The notes beneath the pieces were generated by a model. The model was not told the DNA's origin. It saw only the letters and a list, made by a program, of their open reading frames with translations, and did no database searches. A stretch of DNA of 7,947 bases, from the NCBI GenBank assembly GCA_003512365.1, contig DORI01000263.1:568-8514 (forward strand). Reading direction: 5' to 3'. Position numbers and translations under genes: made by a program. Position 1 is the first letter of the stretch; each line of letters starts with the position of its first letter. Source of the DNA: Crocinitomicaceae bacterium (GTDB lineage: Bacteria > Bacteroidota > Bacteroidia > Flavobacteriales_D > Crocinitomicaceae). Of the stretch, positions 5,857-7,947 are shown in pieces.

Positions 5857-7728
5857 TTAAGCAGATCGTTTTGCAACGTCATGATATTTTTTTACATGGG
5901 GCCCTAAAAACACCCTTGAATAAATCCTGATTGCAGCCAATCCATTGATAATAAAACTTAAAGCAGTGAAAAATGCTAAGCCATACTGATTATAATGTAC
6001 ATGAGAGAATATTAAATCTTCACCAATAAAAGTAGGAGAAATTGGAAAACCTGCTAAAGTGAGACAACAAATTAAGAAAATAATTGCTGTTTTTGGATGT
6101 TCATACACATGGCCATAGAAATTATCTAAGCTTATCCATTCTTCTTGATTTCTCAGTCTGGTTAACAAATAAACACCACCTAACCATGCTCCAATCACAC
6201 CACTTAAATACCACAAGAGCTCTTCAATATTCAGGTGTTCTGTAAAAGAAATTGCCAATGCAATAAAAAAATGATTAACCATAATAAGTGTAAAGGCAAG
6301 TCTTGCGCTATTTCGTTCTATAAATCCTTTGATAATTACTATAAATCCAATTAAAGAAAACATAAGAGGAAGATTATTGCTTACAGTTTTTGGTAGCTCT
6401 TCTTGAAAAGCTAATGCACAAAAACCTAGAATAATCATTGTTATTAGGAAATAAATTATATTCTGAAAGCTTAAGAATTTCAGTTTTTTCCCTATTTCCT
6501 TGAGTGGATTCCATAGAAATCGATACATCAATGAGTCCAAATTCCATTCTTTAATACTTAGAATAAACAAAGTGTTTTCAATTCGTTTTGGTAGATTATC
6601 CTCAATTGAATGCTTCCTTGGAATAAAATTGTAAAACTGTTCACGGATCTTATAACTTACAATTGATGGAGAAACCAATAATTGATAGGTCCTCAAAAAA
6701 GCATTTCCTGCAATGTGAAATAAAGCCAAATATTGCCAACCTAGTGCGATTTCGATAAAGATTAATCCAATTTGACTAATTGAAGCGTATGCAATTTGAC
6801 TTTTAATAGACGATTGAACACGAGCGGTCAATGTTGCAATAATTGCGGTACTAAGTCCGGAAACAACTAAAAATATTCTAAATGATGTTTGATGTTCCCA
6901 AAAAGGAGCAGTTCGAAGTAAGATAAAGGCACCGATATGAACAGAAAGTGAGCCGTAAAAAATTGCGCTCGAAGGAGTAGGACCTTCCATAGCTCGAGGT
7001 AACCAAGATGAAAATGGAAGTTGAGCGGATTTGGCTGCAGCTGAAATGAAAATAAGTAATGAAATTGCCAATCCAATCCAAGAATGCGCTTCAAGATGTT
7101 CACTTACCAAATGAGCATTATTTAATTTGAAAAATGAAATATTTTCATGCCATAAATGATGAGACAGCCACATGACCAATATTAACCCTACGTCACCAAT
7201 TCTGTAAATAGAAAATACTTTCACAGCATTTTTTACTGGTAAATATCTGTCTCTGTAGAATGCAATTAGAAGGAAGGAGGATACCCCCAGTATTTCCCAA
7301 CCAATAAATAATGTTTCAAGATTTCCCGAAAAAATAATTATTATATAACCAGTATAGAAGAACAGTATTGTATTAAAAAATCTTTTATAACCGCTTTCTC
7401 TATGCAAATAATACCTACTGTATATCGTAATAATAAAGGTGAGTATGGCTCCCAAGAAGAGATAAACTAAGGTTATATGATCTAAGTAAAAATCAACATA
7501 GAAATCATATCCAGTTGTGCTAAATACTGAAAACTCTTTTATGTTGATGATATTATTGCCATTACTCATCCATAACGTAGTGAAAAACAATAATGCAATT
7601 AACTGAAGACCGACTGTCGCAAACGCAACTTTTGATAGTACATTTTCTTGCGACTTTGGAATTACGAGACTAATTAAAAATCCAATGATCGGAAGTAAAA
7701 TAAATAAATGTATGAATGAATTTTCCAT
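5857..7728 (-). CDS. dabB: NuoL-like proton-conducting membrane subunit, probable inorganic carbon transporter subunit DabB
   Basis: A 623-residue polytopic membrane protein of the Proton_antipo_M family (NuoL/MrpA-like). Conserved landmarks are GNLETLFIGWEILGVSSFLL (TM5, E145 matching NuoL E144), AAAKSAQLPFSSWLPRAMEGPTPSSA (TM7 lysine K233, matching NuoL K229), SSIKSQIAYASISQIG at 307-321, and AGFPISPTFIGEDLIF at 559-574 matching the NuoL TM12 region. It is not the complex I subunit: no other nuo gene is near, it lacks the long lateral helix, and it lies 4 bases after a DabA-like gene. In DAB systems the DabB subunit is thought to conduct cations to drive DabA-catalysed CO2 hydration. Odd points: the NuoL TM8 His is Tyr258, the TM11 Lys is Arg346 (NAFLRTY), the TM12 Lys is Glu570, and about 165 extra residues with four or so helices lie between 347 and 555. 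Whether it conducts H+ or Na+ cannot be told from sequence. Confidence 0.82.
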   Translation of the reverse strand: MENSFIHLFILLPIIGFLISLVIPKSQENVLSKVAFATVGLQLIALLFFTTLWMSNGNNIINIKEFSVFSTTGYDFYVDFYLDHITLVYLFLGAILTFIITIYSRYYLHRESGYKRFFNTILFFYTGYIIIIFSGNLETLFIGWEILGVSSFLLIAFYRDRYLPVKNAVKVFSIYRIGDVGLILVMWLSHHLWHENISFFKLNNAHLVSEHLEAHSWIGLAISLLIFISAAAKSAQLPFSSWLPRAMEGPTPSSAIFYGSLSVHIGAFILLRTAPFWEHQTSFRIFLVVSGLSTAIIATLTARVQSSIKSQIAYASISQIGLIFIEIALGWQYLALFHIAGNAFLRTYQLLVSPSIVSYKIREQFYNFIPRKHSIEDNLPKRIENTLFILSIKEWNLDSLMYRFLWNPLKEIGKKLKFLSFQNIIYFLITMIILGFCALAFQEELPKTVSNNLPLMFSLIGFIVIIKGFIERNSARLAFTLIMVNHFFIALAISFTEHLNIEELLWYLSGVIGAWLGGVYLLTRLRNQEEWISLDNFYGHVYEHPKTAIIFLICCLTLAGFPISPTFIGEDLIFSHVHYNQYGLAFFTALSFIINGLAAIRIYSRVFLGPHVKKYHDVAKRSA

Positions 7729-7732
7729 GACT

Positions 7733-7947
7733 TTAATTTATTAATTCAGTGATTGGTAAATTATCATGTGAGGTTTGAATGAATTCCTCCACATTTGCAA
7801 TCTTAGAAACAGAATAATCCAATAATTCATATGGTTTAAATCCACCATCTCTGAATAGATAATAGGCATTTTGCTTACTGTCATATGCAACTAGATTTAC
7901 CCATTCATTTGCAAACCATTCATAGGTTGCTGGATTTTTTTTAATAG
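7733..7947 (-). CDS. dabA: Probable inorganic carbon transporter subunit DabA (UPF0753/DUF2309), C-terminal end only
   Basis: Seventy codons and a TAA stop (7735-7733); the rest lies beyond the right edge. The visible end contains WFANEWVNLVAYDSKQNAYY, then RDGGFKPYELLDYSV and a tail of about 30 residues. DabA proteins end with a region of the form EW/RW-x-RL-V-x-D-P followed by a Trp/Pro-type turn, which this resembles. DabA is the beta-carbonic-anhydrase-like zinc subunit (around 800 or more residues in full) that turns CO2 into bicarbonate at the inner face of the membrane when paired with DabB. Its Cys, His and Asp zinc and catalytic residues would be upstream and cannot be checked. The next gene, dabB-like, starts 4 bases after the stop, the standard DabA-DabB arrangement, and this neighbour carries much of the weight of the call. 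Confidence 0.72.
   Translation of the reverse strand, partial: IKKNPATYEWFANEWVNLVAYDSKQNAYYLFRDGGFKPYELLDYSVSKIANVEEFIQTSHDNLPITELIN

Noticed and set aside
6867..7103. Two overlapping minus-strand short frames inside dabB
   Set aside because: Both are out of phase with a continuous dabB frame that carries conserved NuoL motifs at the same place, such as KSAQLP and GPTP.
5857..7728. NuoL subunit of respiratory complex I
   Set aside because: No other nuo genes are adjacent, the lateral helix is absent, key residues differ, and the neighbours are DabA-like and SulP genes.
1..7947. tRNA, rRNA, CRISPR arrays, insertion sequences, phage or defence genes
   Set aside because: No cloverleaf, repeat-spacer pattern, transposase frame or terminal repeats were seen. 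The window is nearly filled by six ordinary genes.

Overview
The window looks like a piece of chromosome from a Bacteroidota bacterium, most likely Flavobacteriia or a close relative. The evidence is AT-rich DNA, long gene-family variants typical of that phylum (an M1 peptidase with a C-terminal barrel, a DUF2490 barrel protein, a Bacteroidota-like SppA), and gene starts that lack Shine-Dalgarno sequences but often have A/T-rich leaders. The assignment is an inference from protein character, not from a marker gene. All six recognisable protein genes lie on the minus strand, so transcription runs from the right end of the window to the left.

Right part (7947 to about 3413): a tightly packed four-gene operon. 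In transcription order it holds the 3' end of a DabA-like gene, a NuoL-like DabB gene, a SulP-family anion transporter with a short STAS-like tail, and a DUF2490 outer-membrane barrel protein. Gaps are 4, 23 and 5 nt. A clear intrinsic terminator follows the last stop codon. The best reading is a module for accumulating dissolved inorganic carbon: DabA/DabB for energy-coupled CO2 hydration at the inner membrane, SulP as a candidate bicarbonate transporter in the same membrane, and DUF2490 as an outer-membrane barrel of unknown role. The promoter and most of dabA lie outside the window.

Middle (3253 to 3443): a 191-bp gap holding the terminator, one weak Bacteroidota-type -7 promoter match, an imperfect inverted repeat that could fold in the leader RNA, and a 10-codon upstream reading frame that overlaps the next start as ATGA.

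Left part (3252 to 1): a second transcription unit. It holds a 998-residue secreted M1 zinc metallopeptidase that appears fused to an outer-membrane beta-barrel, followed after a single base by the 5' end of sppA, an inner-membrane signal peptide peptidase. Both concern proteolysis in the cell envelope.

The points most worth attention are the DabB variant (about 165 extra residues between the helices matching NuoL TM11 and TM12, and changed proton-path residues), the outer-membrane protein placed in a carbon-uptake operon, and the barrel-fused peptidase.
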